Counted from the stretch's first letter, positions 19,801 to 32,819 are shown. The stretch: 64,000 nt of DNA from Streptomyces sp. WAC08241 (GCA_007858575.1 CP042279.1:1922001-1986000), one strand, 5' to 3'. Numbers and translations: made by a program. Notes: generated by a model not told the origin, from the sequence alone.

Positions 19801-19828
19801 GCGGACGGCCCTTCACGGGGCCGTCCGC
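19801..19828. terminator. Bidirectional hairpin between convergent genes
   Basis: GCGGACGGCCC and GGGCCGTCCGC form a perfect 11-base stem with a six-base loop, between the epimerase stop (19793) and the hemerythrin stop (19847). Confidence 0.8.
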
Positions 19829-19846
19829 GAAGACGGGCCGGTCGTC

Positions 19847-20347
19847 TCAGCTCCGTACGACCTTGCGCACGTTCTCCACGCTGCCGCAGTCCGAGGCGAG
19901 CTGTCGGGCGCGCTCCTTCAGGAAGGCGGCGGCCAGCTCGGCCCTGCGCTCGTCGGGGACGCTCTCCCGGGCTCCGTTGAGGATGGTGCGCTCCTCCTCG
20001 TCGAGGTGGTGGGTGACCGCCTCGACGAGCTTCTCCAGGCGCTCGTCCCACTCGTCGGAGCCGACCTCGTCCACTTCGAGGAGGGCGAGGAGGGCCTCGT
20101 TCCCCTCCTCGTGCTCCTCCGTGCCGTGGTCCACTTCCTCGTTGTCGACGTTCTTGAAGCGCTTGAGCGCCCCGTAGACCTCGGCCTCCTCGGCCTCGCC
20201 GTGCGCGATGAGCAGGGCCGAGAACTCCTTCAGGGCTGCGGCCCGGTCCGCCTCGACGCTGCGCATCCGGCGGAAGAGGTCCTCCATCGTGCGGTGGTCC
20301 TCCAGAATGGCCGCGACCACGTCCTCGTTCTCCTTGCTACCGGCCAT
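19847..20347 (-). CDS. Hemerythrin domain-containing protein
   Basis: An intact 166-residue helical protein. The diiron ligands of the HHE fold are visible in order: EDHRTMEDLF near residue 17, IAHGEAEEAEVY near residues 48-55, HGTEEHEEG near residues 74-80 and HHLDEEER near residues 113-118. It probably binds O2, NO or iron in the cytosol under stress. GGAGGAG lies about ten bases before the ATG at 20347. Bacterial homologues of this length are common in actinomycetes as stand-alone genes. Confidence 0.85.
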   Translation of the reverse strand: MAGSKENEDVVAAILEDHRTMEDLFRRMRSVEADRAAALKEFSALLIAHGEAEEAEVYGALKRFKNVDNEEVDHGTEEHEEGNEALLALLEVDEVGSDEWDERLEKLVEAVTHHLDEEERTILNGARESVPDERRAELAAAFLKERARQLASDCGSVENVRKVVRS

Positions 20348-20436
20348 CGTGCTGTCTCCTCCTCGGCTCGTCCTCGTCGCGCGGCGCTCCGACGCGTTCG
20401 GCGGGTACCCCTGCCGGGGAGAACCAATCGCACCCG

Positions 20437-22043
20437 TCAGGGGGAGACCGGGCGGTGCGCGGCGGCGAGCAGGTCCTTCCGGTCGACGAGCTTGACGCGG
20501 GGGCGGTCCTGGGCGCGGCCCTCGGCGCGCTCGGCGGCGTCGATCGCCCGCCAGCCGTCGAGGCCGACGGCGCCGGGGCGGGCCGTGGTGACCGGCGGCC
20601 CGGCGGGTGCGGTCAGGCGGCCGGCTTCGAGGTCGTCGAGGAGGGTAGTGACGGTCTCCTGGGCGCAGGTCTTGTTGGTGCCGATGAAGCCGGTGGGGCC
20701 GCGCTTGATCCAGCCGGTGACGTAGACGCCCGGTTCGACCCGGCCCCGCTCGTGCGGCACCGTGCCGGTGCCGGGGTCGAACGGCAGGCCCGGGACCGGT
20801 TCGGCGCGGTAGCCGACGGCGCGCAGGACCAGGGACGTTCCGATGGTCTCGGTGGCGGTGGTGGGGACGGCCCGCACGGTGCCGTCGTCGGCGCGGCGCA
20901 GCTCGTTCCGTACGACGGTCAGACCGGTGACCCGGTCGTCGCCCTCGATCCGCACCGGGCCGGCCAGGAAGCGCAGGACGATCCGGCGGCGGCCCGGGAC
21001 GGGGGTGCGGGCGGCGAGTCCGGCGAGGACCGCCGTCTTGGGCGTGGCGTCCGCCGGTACGTCCTCGGGCCACCCCTCCACCAGGACGTCGACGCCGTCG
21101 AGGGCGGCGAGCGCGATCAGCTCGGGCAGGGTGAAGGCGGCCTCGGCCGGTCCGCGCCGGCCGAGGACGACGACTCGCGGACCCGGCTCGCGCGCAGCGC
21201 GGCCAGGGCCCGGTCGGAGATGTCGGTACGGGCGAGGGCGTCGGGTTCGGCGGTCAGGATCCGGGCCACGTCCAGGGCCACGTTGCCGTTGCCGACGACG
21301 ACGGCCCGTTCGGCGTCCAGCGGGTGGGCGGCGCCGTCGTGGTCGGGGTGGCCGTTGTACCAGGCGACGAAGTCGGTGGCGGAGGCGCTGCCGGGCAGGT
21401 CCTCGCCCTCAATGCCGAGGCGCCGGTCGGTGGCGGCGCCCACGGCGTAGACGACGGCGTGGTGGTCGCGGACCAGGTCCTCGTGGTGCAGGTCGTGGCC
21501 GATCCGGGTGTTCAGGCGGTACGAGAAGCCGGGCTGGCCCTCGATGGCGCGGAAGAGCTCGGTGACCCGCTTGGTGTCCTGGTGGTCGGGGGCCACTCCG
21601 GCCCGCGCGAGCCCGTACGGGGTGGGCAGCCGGTCGTACACGGTGACGCTCGTGCCGGGGTGCCGGAGCAGTTCGTCGGCGGCGAAGAGTCCGGCCGGTC
21701 CGGCGCCGACCACGGCCACCCGCAGCCCGGTGGTCTCCGCCCGGCGCTGCAGGGGCACGAGGGCCATGGGGGTGCGGTCGGCGTGCGGGAAGGCGTCGTA
21801 GTAGGCGCGGTTGATTTCCAGGAACGGCAGCTCGCCCTCGGTGAGCTTGGTGTGCGGCTTGAGGGCGTCCACCGGGCAGGCGGTCGTGCACGCCCCGCAG
21901 TCGACGCAGGTGCGGGGATCGACGTACAGCATGTCGGTCTGTCCGAAGCCCGGTTCGCCGGGGGCGGGGTGGATGCAGTTGACCGGGCAGGCCAGCACAC
22001 ACGACGCGTCGGCGCAGCACGACCGGGTGACGACGTAGGGCAT
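20437..22043 (-). CDS. Ferredoxin-NADP+ reductase with N-terminal 4Fe-4S domain, FprB-like (one frame break)
   Basis: About 535 residues. The N-terminal ferredoxin domain has CCADASCVLACPVNCIHP at residues 9-26 and CVDCGACTTACPVDALKP near residues 47-64. The rest is an adrenodoxin-reductase-like flavoprotein: RVAVVGAGPAGLFAADELL near residue 108 for FAD, VVVGNGNVALDVARIL near 250 for NADP, and GWIKRGPTGFIGTNKTCA near 460. It passes electrons between NADPH and ferredoxins. A break lies near 21170. The ATG at 22043 fits the family N terminus; a GTG at 22070 overlapping the stop of the preceding oxygenase gene (GTGA) is an alternative. As last gene of the operon it may feed the diiron oxygenase. 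Confidence 0.85.
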
Positions 22044-22066
22044 GGGGAGCGGTTCTCCGTTCACGT

Positions 22067-23131
22067 TCACGGGGGTCGCCGGGACGGTTCTCGGCTGGCG
22101 GTCTCGCCCGGCGGGCGGGCGGGTGTGCTGCTGCTCGGGCGGCGTGCGCCTGCCGGGCGAGGAGCCGGTGCGTCAGGCGGCGTGCGGGCGGGTTCGCCGC
22201 GGAAGCGGGAGGGGCGCCCGTCGATGCGCAGGGCCCGCCACACCTTCCGGGAGGCGCGGTTCATCAGGCCGATGTCCTCGGCGAGCATGCGCACGTCGGA
22301 GAAGAGGTCGCGGAGCATCTTCTCGCCGTCGGGCGACTTCCAGAAGATGTCCTTGATGACCCAGTGGGGACGCCGATCTTCTCGGCGGTCTTCCGGTCGG
22401 GGACCACGATGACGTCGCCGAGGACGCGCATGATGACCGGGAAGGCCACCGAGAGGGCGCCCCTGCGGAACCTGCCGTAGCCGGGGACCTTGACGCGGAG
22501 GAACTCGTGGGCGAAGGAGATGTGGCGGGCCTCCTCGGCGACGTGGATCTGCATGAGCCGCCGCATCAGCGGGTGGATGTCCTCGCCGCCGCGCAGGATC
22601 GCCTTCTGGAGGTGGTCGATGGCTCTCGCCGGCGAGGACGCCGGTGAAGAACGACTCGGGGATCAGGGAGCCGGCCAGCGGCAGGAAGCGGCTGACCACC
22701 CGGAAGGAGCGCCGGCCGCCGGGCACGTCGGCGCCCGCGCGGTTGACGAACTCCTGGAACATCTGGGTGTGGTGGCACTCCTCCGTCGCCTCGTGGGTGA
22801 GGTAGCGGAACTCCGGGTTCTGGTTCGGCAGCGAGAAGAGGTAGTCCATCACCCCGCGGATCAGGACGTTCTCGAACTGCATGCCGACCTTGACGATGTT
22901 GGCGTACCGCCACAGGCCGATCTTCGTCCGGACCTCCAGCGGCTGCTCCTGGTACCACGGGTGGCCGCCGAGCGGGTCGGCCGCGGGGAGCACCCAGCGG
23001 GGGTCCTCGGGGTCGATGGCGAAGTCCGGGTTGTCCCAGTCGATGTCGGTGAAGGCGTCGAAGTGGATGTGCACCGACGCCTCGGACAGGGTCCGGAGCC
23101 TTTCGTGGTAGCTCTCCTGGCTGATGGTCAT
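22067..23131 (-). CDS. AurF-like diiron oxygenase (three lost bases)
   Basis: About 355 residues. The carboxylate-bridged diiron site of the AurF family is visible: Glu in LTHEATEECHHTQMF near residues 118-132 and HVAEEARHISFAHEF near residues 215-229, in the expected ExxH spacing. These enzymes N-oxygenate amines or hydroxylate carbon substrates and need a reductase. Breaks lie at 22620 (two bases) and 22372 (one C); both restore well-conserved sequence. The C terminus is a disordered Pro/Arg tail. Start ATG 23131 has GAGGA before it. The gene lies between the flavoprotein monooxygenase and the ferredoxin reductase, a combination also found in mycobacteria. Confidence 0.8.
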   Translation of the reverse strand: MTISQESYHERLRTLSEASVHIHFDAFTDIDWDNPDFAIDPEDPRWVLPAADPLGGHPWYQEQPLEVRTKIGLWRYANIVKVGMQFENVLIRGVMDYLFSLPNQNPEFRYLTHEATEECHHTQMFQEFVNRAGADVPGGRRSFRVVSRFLPLAGSLIPESFFTGVLAGESHRPPPEGDPARRRGHPPADAAAHADPRRRGGPPHLLRPRVPPRQGPRLRQVPQGRPLGGLPGHHARPRRRHRGPRPEDRREDRRPHWVIKDIFWKSPDGEKMLRDLFSDVRMLAEDIGLMNRASRKVWRALRIDGRPSRFRGEPARTPPDAPAPRPAGARRPSSSTPARPPGETASREPSRRPP

Positions 23132-23186
23132 CGTCGTCCTCGTTCTCTCGCTCTCGCGTCTGGTTCCGGAAGGGTGGGGAGAGGCG

Positions 23187-24697
23187 TCAGACCGCCGGGG
23201 CGTGGTCCTGCCGGTCGGTGGCGGGCCGTGTGCCGGGGGCGGTCCGCTCGAAGCGGAGGGCGGGGTCCTCGATCGGGGAGCTCCGCAGGCCCGGCGGTCG
23301 CGGTAGTAGTCGTTCCAGATCCGCCAGGGGTCCCGGACGCCCTGGCGGGGCATGATCGCGTCGCCGCGCGCGATGTAGCCGGAGGTGAGCGACTCGCCCA
23401 TGACGGACACGTCGGAGCGGTCTGACGCGGCGGCGACGGGGTGGCGCTGGTGAGGCCGTGCCGGTCCATGTGGGCGATCAGGCGGCTGACGTACGCGCAG
23501 GCGAGGTCGGCCTTGAGCGTCCAGGAGGCGTTGGTGTAGCCGATGATCATCGCCAGGTTGGGGACGCCGTCGAGCATCACGCCCTTGTAGAGGAGGTGGT
23601 CGCGGGTGACGAGGGGCTTGCCGTCGACCGCGATCTCCATGCCGCCGGCGAGCTGGAGCCTCAGGCCGGTGGCCGTGATGACGATGTCGGCCGGGATCTC
23701 CTCGCCGGACTTCACCCTGATCCCGTTCTCGGTGAAGGTCTCGATGCGGTCGGTGACCACGGAGGCCCGGCCGCTCTTGAGGGTCTTGAAGAGGTCGCCG
23801 CCGGGGACGACGCAGAGCCGCTGGTCCCAGGGCTTGTACGACGGGGTGAAGTGGCGCATGTCGACGCCCTTGCCGAGGCGTGCCCGGACGGCGCCGAGCA
23901 GCACCTTGCGCATGAGCCACGGGGCCTTGCGGCACAGGGCGTACAGGCCGCGCTGGAGCGCGATGTTGCGGGCGCGGCCCACCCGGTGGACGAGTCCGGC
24001 GGGGACGTGGAGCTTGCGCAGGACGGTGGAGACGGGGTCCTCTGCGGGCAGCGCCAGGATGTACGTGGGCGAGCGCTGGAGCATGGTGACGTGCGCGGCG
24101 GTGTCGGCCATCGAGGGGACCAGGGTGATGGCGGTGGCGCTGCTGCCGATGACGACCACGCGCTTGCCGCTGTGGTCGAGGTCCTCGGGCCAGTGCTGCG
24201 GGTGCACGAGGGTGCCGCCGAAGCGCTCTCGCCGGGGAACTCGGCCGGTGGCCGGCGTCGTAGTCGTAGTAGCCGGTGGCGCCCACGAGGAAGCGGGCCT
24301 TCCAGACCTCGGTCGCGCCGGTGGCCTCGTCCAGGGTCTCGACGGTCCACCGCCCCTCGTCGCTCGACCAGTCGGCGCGGACGGCCTTGCGGCCGAAGCG
24401 GACGTGCTCGGTGACGCCGCGCTCCTCGGCGGTCTCCTGGACGTAGCGGCGGATGTCCGTGCCCTCGGCGAGGATCCTGGTGCCGTGCCAGGCGCGGAAG
24501 CCGTAGCCGAAGGTGTACATGTCCGAGTCCGAGCGGATGCCCGGGTAGCGGAACAGGTCCCAGGTGCCGCCGACCCGTGCGCGCCGTTCGAGGATCGCGT
24601 ACGTGGTGCCGGGGTTGCCGTCGGCCAGGTGGCAGGCGGCACTGATGCCGGACAGCCCCGCGCCGATGATCAGCACGTCGACGTGCTGGTGCTCCAT
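23187..24697 (-). CDS. Flavin-containing monooxygenase of Baeyer-Villiger type (about four frame breaks)
   Basis: About 504 residues. DVLIIGAGLSGISAACHLA at residues 7-25 binds FAD, and GGTWDLFRYPGIRSD near residues 46-60 is the family motif. The fingerprint FxGxxxHxxxWP is present as FGGTLVHPQHWP near residue 170, just after a frame break at about 24235, followed by VVVIGSSATAITLVP for NADPH. These enzymes insert oxygen next to a ketone or oxidise S/N atoms. Later breaks lie near 23440, 23295 and 23230; the end is at HAPAV. It heads the operon with the diiron oxygenase and ferredoxin reductase. GAGGGG precedes ATG 24697. Confidence 0.85.
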
Positions 24698-24783
24698 CTC
24701 GATACCCCTCTGTCGCCGACCCGCGTGCTCGCGCACCGGTGCACCGGACGCCGAACGCCGTCGGCCGGTACGGGAATTTACCT

Positions 24784-24816
24784 GTGTCACCGCGTCCAAG
24801 GTACCGGCGGTAACAC
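24784..24816. promoter_or_regulatory. Candidate TetR operator in divergent promoter
   Basis: GTGTCACCGC (24784-24793) and GCGGTAACAC (24807-24816) form an inverted repeat with nine of ten positions matching, between the divergent flavoprotein and TetR genes. The placement suits an operator for the TetR protein; this is inferred. Confidence 0.45.
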
Positions 24817-24882
24817 GTGATGCGCCACCCCCGGGAAACGACCGCGCGCGGCGCCTCGATCGGGACGGGTACGATCCACGCC

Positions 24883-25611
24883 GTGGCGGAGGACAGAGAT
24901 GCACGCGGTGACGGACGCCCCGACGGCCGGGACACGCGCTGGTCCGGCCACCGGGCCGAGCGCCGCGACCAGGTCCTCGCCGCGGCCCTCGCCGTCATCG
25001 GCCGGGAGGGTCCTCGGTCAGCGTGGCGGCGATCGGCGCCGAGGCCGGGATGCCCCGCTCCGTGGTCTACCGGATCTTCCGCAGCCGCGAGGACCTGGAC
25101 GAGCGGATCCGCGCGCGCATCGCCGACGACCTGATGGCCGCGCTGTATCCGGCCCTCGATCCGAAGGGCACCGTCCGGGAGGCCGTCGAGCTCGCCGCCG
25201 CCACCTACGTCGGCTGGGTCGCGGAGCACCCCGGCTCTACCGGTTCCTCGGCGCCGGCTCGCCCGAGCAGCACACCGCCGGCTCCCGGGTGGTCGCGGGC
25301 ACCCGCACGGCCATCGCCCTCCACCTGGCGCGGTTGCTCGACGCGTACGCCGAGCAGTTGGTCGACGGCGGAAGGCGCCCGCGGGCTTCACCCTCAACCT
25401 GGCGTTCGGGATGGTCGGCCTGGTGGACGGGGTGGTCAACCAGTGGGCCGCCCACCCCGAGTCGAGGAGCTCCCTCGACGACCTGACCCACTTCCTGAGC
25501 GACGCCCTGTGGGGCGTCCTCTCACAGTCCACCCTGCGGCTCGGGCTCGCGCTCGACCCGGACCAGCCGATCGGCACGACCCTGGAACCTCCGGCGCGGC
25601 CCCGGTCCTGA
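24883..25611 (+). CDS. TetR family transcriptional regulator (three frame breaks)
   Basis: About 243 residues. The N-terminal helix-turn-helix spans residues 20-70: RRDQVLAAALAVIGREG, then after a break VAAIGAEAGMPRSVVYRIF and RSREDLDERIRARI. The C-terminal ligand domain ends GLALDPDQPIGTTLEPP. Breaks at about 25012, 25235 and 25375 each equal one lost base, and 729 + 3 gives whole codons. It is divergent from the monooxygenase operon with an inverted repeat between, so it probably represses that operon. GTG 24883 is the best start. Confidence 0.8.
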
Positions 25612-25615
25612 CCGG

Positions 25616-25644
25616 CCGGCCGGGTGACGGGCGCGCCCGGCCGG
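25616..25644 (+). terminator. Hairpin after TetR gene
   Basis: CCGGCCGGG and CCCGGCCGG form a perfect nine-base stem with an 11-base loop four bases after the TetR stop; the stem is symmetrical and may also serve the opposite strand. Confidence 0.55.
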
Positions 25645-25760
25645 AGGCCCGTCGACCGCCGTACGGTCTGGGAACGCGCGCCGACCCCGCGGAGGCGGGA
25701 TCGGCGCGTGGAGGTCCGCTTGCCGGGGACGGCGGCCGCGTGGACCGTCGGTGTTCCCCG

Positions 25761-26491
25761 TCAGCCGGCGAGGAGTTCGAGCGTGTCGATCACACGGTTC
25801 GAGAAGCCCCACTCGTTGTCGTACCAGGCGACGACCTTGACGTGGCGGCCCTCGACGCGGGTGAGCTCCGAGTCGAAGATCGAGGAGGCCGGGTTGCCCG
25901 TGATGTCGGAGGAGACCAGCGCGTCCTCCGAGTACTCCAGGACGCCCTTGAGCGGGCCCTCGGCGGCGGTGCGGTAGGCCTCCAGGACGTCCTCGCGGGT
26001 CACGTCGCGGGAGACGGTCGTGTTGAGCTCGACGATCGAGCCGACCGGGACCGGGACGCGGATCGAGTCGCCCGACAGCTTGCCGTCCAGGTTGGGCAGC
26101 ACGAGGCCGATGGCCTTGGCGGCGCCCGTCGAGGTCGGGACGATGTTGACGCCGGCGGCGCGGGCGCGGCGCGGGTCGCGGTGCGGGCCGTCCTGGAGGT
26201 TCTGCTCCTGCGTGTAGGCGTGGACCGTCGTCATGAAGCCGTGCTCGATGCCGGCGAGGTCGTCGAGGACCTTGGCCAGGGGAGCGAGCGCGTTCGTCGT
26301 GCACGAGGCGTTCGAGACGATCGTGTGCAGCTCCGCGTCGTACGCGTCGGTGTTGACGCCGTACGCGAGGGTGACGTCGGCGCCGTCGGCGGGCGCGCTG
26401 ACGAGCACCTTCTTGGCACCCGCGTCGATGTGGGCGCGGGCCGCCTTGGCCGACGTGAAGCGGCCGGTCGCCTCCAGGACGATGTCGACCT
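25761..26491 (-). pseudogene. gap: Type I glyceraldehyde-3-phosphate dehydrogenase, N-terminal third missing
   Basis: The frame from 26491 to 25761 encodes the C-terminal 243 residues or so of GAPDH, starting at VDIVLEATGRFTSAKAA. It has the catalytic SNASCTTN, the substrate-binding HAYTQEQNLQDGPH and NIVPTSTGAAKAIG, and ends WYDNEWGFSNRVIDTLELL. The catalytic domain is complete and unbroken, but the NAD-binding N terminus (INGFGRIGR, about 90 residues) is absent, and the sequence upstream is the end of an unrelated regulator gene in another frame. Either a deletion fused two genes or the assembly is misjoined here. As it stands it cannot make an active enzyme. Confidence 0.85.
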
Positions 26492-29020
<2,529 letters not shown>

Positions 29021-29028
29021 CCGGCTCC

Positions 29029-29070
29029 CCGAGGGGGCCTCCGGGCCACCACCGGCCGGACGCCCCTCGG
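29029..29070. terminator. Bidirectional hairpin between convergent genes
   Basis: CCGAGGGG (29029-29036) pairs with CCCCTCGG (29063-29070), with an inner partly paired arm, between the serine hydrolase and GNAT genes. Confidence 0.5.
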
Positions 29071-29072
29071 TT

Positions 29073-29605
29073 TCACGCCTGGTACTCGGTGAGGTCGATG
29101 ACGTGGACGCGCAGGGGAATGCCGAGGTCCGGGTGCTTCAGCTCCCGCCCGGGCTCCATGCCGAGCTTGGCGGCGACGTTCTCGGACGCGCGGTCGGCGA
29201 GGTGCGTGACGGCGACGACCCGGTCGAGCCCGCGGTCCTGGAGGGCCCACTCCAGGACCGCGTGGGCGGCCTCGGAGGCGTAGCCCTGGCCCCAGAACTG
29301 CCGGCCGAGGCGCCAGCCGATCCCGATGTCGTGGGTCGGCTCCGGCAGGAACTCCGTCACGGAGAGCCCCGCGAAGCCGATCAGCTCGCCGGAGCCGATG
29401 AGTTCCACGGCGAAGGGGCCGAAGCCCTCCTCGTCCCACTCCTCCTCGTACCGCTCGATGTCCTCGGCGGTCTCCTCCAGGTCGCGGACCGAGCCGTCGC
29501 CGGTCCAGCGCATGACCTCGGGATCGGCGTTGATCTCGGACAGCGGGACGAGGTCGTCGTCGCTCCAGCGGCGGAGGACGAGGCGGGGGTGCGGATCTCG
29601 GTCAT
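29073..29605 (-). CDS. GNAT family N-acetyltransferase (one frame break)
   Basis: About 177 residues of the RimJ/RimL type. RLVLRRWSDDDLVPLSEINADP begins the domain, IGIGWRLGRQFWGQGYASEAAH near residues 90-112 carries the acetyl-CoA loop (Q/RxxGxG/A), and ENVAAKLGMEPGREL near residue 140 is the C-terminal motif. The start is ATG 29605 (MTEIRTP) and a lost base near 29588 joins it to the main frame. Substrate unknown. Confidence 0.8.
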
Positions 29606-29800
29606 GGCCCCATCCTGACGCACGCGGCGGACCGCCCGCGCCACCGGGCTCGGCGGCAGGACCCTCGACCACGGCCGGCGCCCCGGGGCCGCCCGGGCAC
29701 AGGGCCGCCCCGGAGGCGCCGGCTGCCTCCGGGGCGGTTCCGTTCAAGCGCGCGCGGCCGGACGGTCTCACGGTGCCGCGGGCCGTACGGGGCCCGCGGC

Positions 29801-29865
29801 ACGGATCTCGTGACGGGCCCCGTGACGGATCTCGTGACGGGCCCCGCCGACGGTCTCGTTACGGG
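29801..29865. repeat. 24-bp tandem repeat, about 2.5 copies
   Basis: ACGGATCTCGTGACGGGCCC plus four bases occurs at 29801-29824 and 29825-29848, and a diverged partial copy runs into the end of the subtilase gene. Confidence 0.8.
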
Positions 29866-31069
29866 ACGATCCGCAGGAGGCGGTTCGGGGAGCGCTGCCC
29901 GGGCTGGTGACCTTGTTGGGCGTGGCGCCGTTGACGAGGGCCGTGGCGACCTGGGCCGGGGTGGCGGAGGGGTGCCCGGCGAGGTAGATCGCGGCGGCGC
30001 CCGCCACGTGCGGGGCGGCCATCGAGGTGCCCGAGATGGTGTTGGTGGCGCTGTCGCCGGTGTTCCAGCCCGCCGTGATCGACACGCCGGGGGCGAAGAG
30101 GTCGAGGACCGAACCGTAGTTGGACCAGCTCGCCTTGGCGTCGGTGTTGCTCGTGGCGCCGACTGTGAGGGCCTCGGCGACCCGGGCGGGCGACGAGGAG
30201 GAGGCGTTGACCCCGGAGTTGCCGGCCGCGACGGCGTAGGTGACGCCGTCGGCGATGGACCGCTTCACCGCGTTGTCGAGGGTGGCGGAGGCGCCGCCGC
30301 CGAGGGAGAGGTTGGCCACGGCCGGGGCGCCGGCGGTGTGGTGGGAGGTGACCCAGTCGATGCCCGCGATGACGCCGGCGGTGGTGCCGGAGCCGTTGTT
30401 GTCGAGGACGCGGACGGCGACGATCTTCGCCTTCTTGGCCACGCCGTAGGTCGTTCCGGCGATGGTCGTGGCGACGTGGGTGCCGTGTCCGTTGCCGTCC
30501 TGGGCGACCGTGTCGCCCTCGACCGCGTCGTAGCCGTTCACGGCGCGCCCGGCGAGCTCGGAGTGGCTGATGCGGACCCCGGTGTCGATGACGTAGGCCG
30601 TGACACCGCCGCCCGCGCTGTCGGGGTAGGTGTACGTGCCGGAGAGCGGCAGGTTCGCCTGGTCGATGCGGTCCAGGCCCCAGGGGCGTTGGTCTGCGTC
30701 GCGTCGGAGCGGACCACCTGGTTCTGCTCGACGGAGGCGACGGCCGGTCGGCGGCGAGGCGGCGGGCCGCCGTCGCGTCGAGGGAGGCCGCGTAGCCGTC
30801 GAGGGCGGAGCCGAACGTCTTGCGGACGGTGCCGCCGTAGGCGGATATCAGCTTCCGGCCCTTGTCCGAGCCGGCCTTGAAGCCCGCGCCCTGCTTCAGG
30901 GTGACGATGTAGCTGCCGGGGACGGCGTCGGCCGAACCCGCCGCGAGGACGGTGCCTCGGCCGGGGCCGCCTGCGCGGGGACGGCGGCGAAGGTGCCGAG
31001 CAGGGCGGCCACGGTGGCGGCGGAGGCCGTCACGGCGAAGCGGGTCTTGGTGCTCTTCGGGAGTGCCAT
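29859..31069 (-). CDS. Secreted S8 family (subtilisin-like) serine protease (four frame breaks)
   Basis: About 404 residues. A signal peptide ([20 protein letters not shown]) is followed by an inhibitor I9 propeptide ([16 protein letters not shown] and [10 protein letters not shown]) and the catalytic domain. The triad is Asp in [13 protein letters not shown], His in [15 protein letters not shown] and Ser in [12 protein letters not shown]; the oxyanion Asn is in [13 protein letters not shown]. The C terminus repairs to PNRLLRIVP and TAA. Breaks near 30950, 30745, 30680 and 29895 together restore whole codons. The enzyme resembles aqualysin or proteinase K types that streptomycetes secrete. 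Confidence 0.9.
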
Positions 31070-31291
31070 TGCGAGGGAGTCCTCTCGTCGACGTCGTGCC
31101 CGGGGGTGGGACGGCACGACTGTGGGGGGCGCACGTGGGGCCACGTACACGGTCGGGACCGGTGTGTCCGGTCCCGGCGTGATCAGCAGCCTGGCGGCTC
31201 CACGGGTGCGGCTCAAGCGACTTGACGCCTTGTCATGCATCTGCCACACGCCTGCAATCCAACCCCTCGGAACCCCCTTGAGGTGGCCTGA

Positions 31292-32129
31292 TCAGGCGCT
31301 CCGGTGGCCGGAAACCGGATCCGCCTGATCCGCCGGGTCCACCGGGTCCACCGGGTCCGCCGAGTCCACCGGGACTTCCGTGAGGGAGCGGGCGAGCGCC
31401 GCCGCGAAGCCGTCCGGGTTGTCCAGCATCAGGTTGTGCCCCGCGCCGGGGACCTCGATCACCGGGATCCCGAACGCGGCGGCCTTCTCCGCGTCGGCGT
31501 CCGGCAGGCTCGACTCCCCGACCAGGAAGGTGCGGGGCATCGCGAGTCCGGCCAGCAGGTCCCCCGCGGCGGGCGTGCTGCCTCGACGAGCGCCACCGCG
31601 CTGCGGTGCACCGCCAGCGGATCGGCGAGGCGCAGCCGGGCGGCGTAGTCGGCGCGGCCGGCGAGGGCGAGCATGCGGGAGAACCCCTCGTCACGAACGC
31701 CTCCTCGCTCTGGGCGGCCACCGGCGAGCTGAACGCGCCCCCGCCCGCGTACAGGTTGGGCTCCGCCACCACGAGCCGGGCGATCAGGTCGGGGCGGGCC
31801 GCCGCCAGGTGGATCGCCACGGCGCCGCCCATCGAGTGCCCGACGAGGTCCGCTCCCGCCACGCCGAGGTGGTCGAGGACGGCGGCCACCGCCGCCGCCT
31901 GGGACTCCGTCCGGTAGTCGAAGTCCGCGGGCCGGTCGCTGAGTCCGTGCCCGAGGAGGTCCACCAGGAGCGCCCGGCCGCCGCGGAACGCGGGACGGGT
32001 GGCGATGTGGGCGAAGTCCGAGGCGGCCGTGCACCCGAGGCCGTGGAGGAAGACCCGTACGGGCCCTTCTCCCGGCAGGTCGATCCACCGGATGTACGCC
32101 TGCTCCTCCGTCAGGAACAACTCCCGCAT
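31292..32129 (-). CDS. Alpha/beta fold hydrolase (two frame breaks)
   Basis: About 279 residues. [14 protein letters not shown] near residue 26 is the oxyanion region, [15 protein letters not shown] near residue 98 the nucleophile elbow, [17 protein letters not shown] near 210 the acid region and [18 protein letters not shown] near 238 the catalytic His. Breaks lie near 31690 and 31582. The C terminus carries an Asp-Pro-Val repeat ([18 protein letters not shown]) encoded by 9-bp units at about 31320-31372. Substrate unknown; no signal peptide. Confidence 0.8.
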
Positions 32130-32346
32130 GCCACCACTCCCTGGGCCGTGCCACCGCCGTGCCGCCGTCGTGTCGTCGGGCGCCACCCTACGAGCCGCCA
32201 CTGACAATGCCCGCCGGAGTGGCCTGCCGCCGGGCGCGCGGGCCGTCGGATAGCGTCGGGTCCGACGAGCGCCGGCTCCGGCACCGGGCCGACAGTGCCG
32301 GACCGACGGTGCCGGATCCGACCCGACCCGACCCGGAAGGACACGC

Positions 32347-32782
32347 ATGCCCCTCGAAGGTGAGTGAGCCCAGCCCGGAGGCGTGGGTGCGGAACCAGGT
32401 CGAGCTCTACGAGTCGTCCGGCGGCACGAAGGGCACGACCATGCGCGGCATGCCGGTGGTCCTGGTGACCAACCGGGGCGCGAAGAGCGGCAAGCTCCGC
32501 AAGACCCCGCTGATGCGGGTCGAGCACGACGGGGCGTACGCGCTCGTGGCGTCGAACGGCGGCGCCGTGAAGCACCCCGTCTGGTACCACAACCTCGTCG
32601 CCTCCCCGGAGGTCGAACTGCGCGACGGCACCGAGGTGTGGGACGGCGAGGCCCGCGTCGTCAGCGGCGAGGAGCGCCGGGAGTGGTGGGAGCGGGCCGT
32701 CGCCGCCTTCCCGGACTACGCCGACTACCAGCGCAAGACGGACCGGGAGATCCCCGTGTTCGTGGTGGAGCGGGCCGGCTGA
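32347..32782 (+). CDS. Nitroreductase/deazaflavin (F420)-dependent oxidoreductase, Ddn-like (two lost bases)
   Basis: About 145 residues of the split-beta-barrel Ddn family of actinobacteria. [19 protein letters not shown] near residue 12, [20 protein letters not shown] near residue 37 and [16 protein letters not shown] near residue 76 are family motifs; the Lys/Arg-rich segment binds the F420 phosphate. ATG 32347 has GGAAGGA five bases upstream, but two bases seem lost after MPLEGE, where homologues have an aromatic residue. The family reduces quinones and nitro compounds with F420H2. It stands alone on the plus strand. Confidence 0.8.
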
Positions 32783-32784
32783 CC

Positions 32785-32807
32785 GGCCGGGCTGCCGGGG
32801 CCCGGCC
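32785..32807. terminator. Bidirectional hairpin
   Basis: GGCCGGG and CCCGGCC pair with a nine-base loop between the convergent Ddn-like and binding-protein genes. Confidence 0.45.
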
Positions 32808-32819
32808 CCGCGCCGCCCC

